In this document: positions 63,194 through 64,000 of the stretch, piece after piece | Layout: the number at the start of each line of letters is the position of its first letter | Position numbering within the stretch: position 1 is the first letter of the stretch | Source: Magnetococcales bacterium | GTDB taxonomy: Bacteria > Pseudomonadota > Magnetococcia > Magnetococcales > Magnetaquicoccaceae | Direction: 5' to 3' | Assembly: GCA_015231755.1 (NCBI GenBank) | Contig: JADGAZ010000002.1 | Location: forward strand, 124,001-188,000 | DNA length: 64,000 nucleotides | Position numbers and translations under genes: made by a program | The notes under the pieces: model-generated | What the model was told of the DNA's origin: nothing | What the model saw: only the letters and a program-made list of their open reading frames with translations | Database searches by the model: none

Positions 63194-63757
63194 ATCCATC
63201 TCCCGCACCAGTTCCGCGCCGAAAGGCTCCAAAATCTCCACCAGCACGCCGAGATGCTCCGGATACCGCAGCCGGACAAATTCGGCCTGACGCTCCAAAA
63301 CCCAACGGGCCACCGCCAGACGTGACAACTCCGGACTGGCCTTGCCCAGGGCGCGCAAGGTGCGGTCCAGGGCCTGGGAGAGTCGGGACAAGGCTTCCAC
63401 CCGTTCCAACGGCTTGACCTCTCCCCCCTTCACCGCCTCCACCGCCTCTTTGTGCAATCCCAAATAATCCTCCAGCAAGGCGCTCACCAGCCGCTCCCGC
63501 CGATTGCCCACCAGGCAGGCCGCCGCCTGATCCCATGGCCCGGAAGACGGGTTCACCTCCCAGTCCACACCCTGTTCCCGATCCCCGGCACGCCACCGGC
63601 GGGCGGTGCTTTCGGCAATGCCATGTTCCCGCGCCGCCTTGGCCAGATTGCCGCCGTTGTCCCGGTAGGCCATGCGCACGGCATGACGCATCGTCTCGCC
63701 GGATCCTGAACTTCTGATTTCGTCCGCGACATTTTCAACACAGGTATTATTTTTCAT
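63185..63757 (-). CDS. DUF1804-family protein (Mu-like phage small-terminase/gp27-like)
   Basis: The 190-aa protein starts with a helix-turn-helix (AVRMAYRDNGGNLAKAAREHGIAESTARRWRAGDREQG at about 26-63) and continues with the helical DUF1804 pattern (VEALSRLSQALDRTLRALGK, SPELSRLAVARWVLERQAEFV). In Mu-like phages this protein sits at the start of the packaging genes. It may mark a prophage edge or an orphan gene. ATG 63757 is the longest start; ATG 63691 begins at the HTH. No other phage gene is visible before the window ends. Confidence 0.77.
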   Translation of the reverse strand: MKNNTCVENVADEIRSSGSGETMRHAVRMAYRDNGGNLAKAAREHGIAESTARRWRAGDREQGVDWEVNPSSGPWDQAAACLVGNRRERLVSALLEDYLGLHKEAVEAVKGGEVKPLERVEALSRLSQALDRTLRALGKASPELSRLAVARWVLERQAEFVRLRYPEHLGVLVEILEPFGAELVREMDKG

Positions 63758-64000
63758 GGATCCTGTTCCGTATCAAGGTCATTTACAGTCTCCTCTGCAC
63801 GATAAATCCTTGATGATCCTATGAAAAAAAATACCCGCCCAAAAGGTGAAGGAGTTCGGCGCGCCATCCCCCCCACGCAAGAATCCGTGTCTTTTGCAAC
63901 AAACCCCGTTACCTTTCAACACAATCTTATGCTATTCTAAAAAAGCATCTTCAATCGGTCTGTCAACCGCGTCCCACCACCGTTCACGACAGCATCAACC
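63758..64000. other. Window end, no gene recognised
   Basis: These 243 bases at the edge are A/T-rich in the middle and show no reading frame I trust on either strand. They should contain the promoter of the minus-strand DUF1804 gene. I see no phage attachment site or repeat. Confidence 0.5.

Overview
The window is a 64-kb piece of a G+C-rich proteobacterial chromosome. It is packed with genes on both strands and has many 1-4 bp start/stop overlaps. No rRNA, CRISPR array or complete transposon is visible. Several features suggest an alphaproteobacterium-like or Magnetococcia-like host: an F1-only ATP synthase operon (atpHAGDC, with no F0 genes beside it), two COQ10-like lipid-binding proteins, a split B12-dependent ribonucleotide reductase (nrdJa/nrdJb), flhB, and XrtA-type (exosortase-associated) glycosyltransferase genes. 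This placement is inference; no marker gene settles it.

Layout. 1-441: tail of a receiver-domain protein. 555-3841: purD, purE, tsaC and a HepT/MntA-type HEPN-nucleotidyltransferase pair. 3963-8478: a metallo-beta-lactamase/GGDEF oxygen-sensor-like cyclase and two radical-SAM genes. 8561-16814 (minus): atpHAGDC-glmU-glmS. 17057-20353: fxsA, a glycosyltransferase, and a STAS/HATPase/STAS-like regulator. 20057-24617 (minus): flhB-recX-alaS-zinc-ribbon protein. 24866-29511: a PEBP protein, larE and nrdJb/nrdJa. 29867-39066: a rhodanese, a three-gene minus-strand unit (giant PPDK-like protein, divergent GAPDH, unknown), two COQ10-like proteins and a SurA/DsbA-like protein. 39073-40174: trmL inside a 126-bp inverted repeat, then tRNA-Asn. 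40256-44875 (minus): NnrS, an unknown Ala/Trp-rich protein, and a histidine kinase with a sigma-54 activator. 44968-52158: small unknown protein, AlbA/RecG-like regulator, RNase D, a helical-repeat protein, trpBA and a YgjP-like protease. 52153-54095: an A/T-rich two-gene island. 54225-61384: an XrtA/HPr-rel-A-type cluster. 61500-63757: a membrane diguanylate cyclase and a Mu-phage-like DUF1804 protein.

Three things stand out. First, an A/T-rich, overlapping gene pair (52153-54095) encodes an ABC/OLD-type ATPase and a small protein with a PD-(D/E)XK nuclease signature; it looks like a two-component defence module that I cannot match to a named system. Second, a family of dispersed hairpin repeats occurs in five copies at three loci, and its stems change on both arms together; two long copies bracket trmL as a near-perfect inverted pair ending in hairpins with different but self-complementary stems. 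Third, an operon-like run of a Tat-type secreted protein, PqqD-like chaperone, HprK-like kinase, nucleotidyltransferase-like protein and asparagine-synthase-like amidotransferase recalls lasso-peptide maturation logic but has a 169-aa secreted protein as its putative client.
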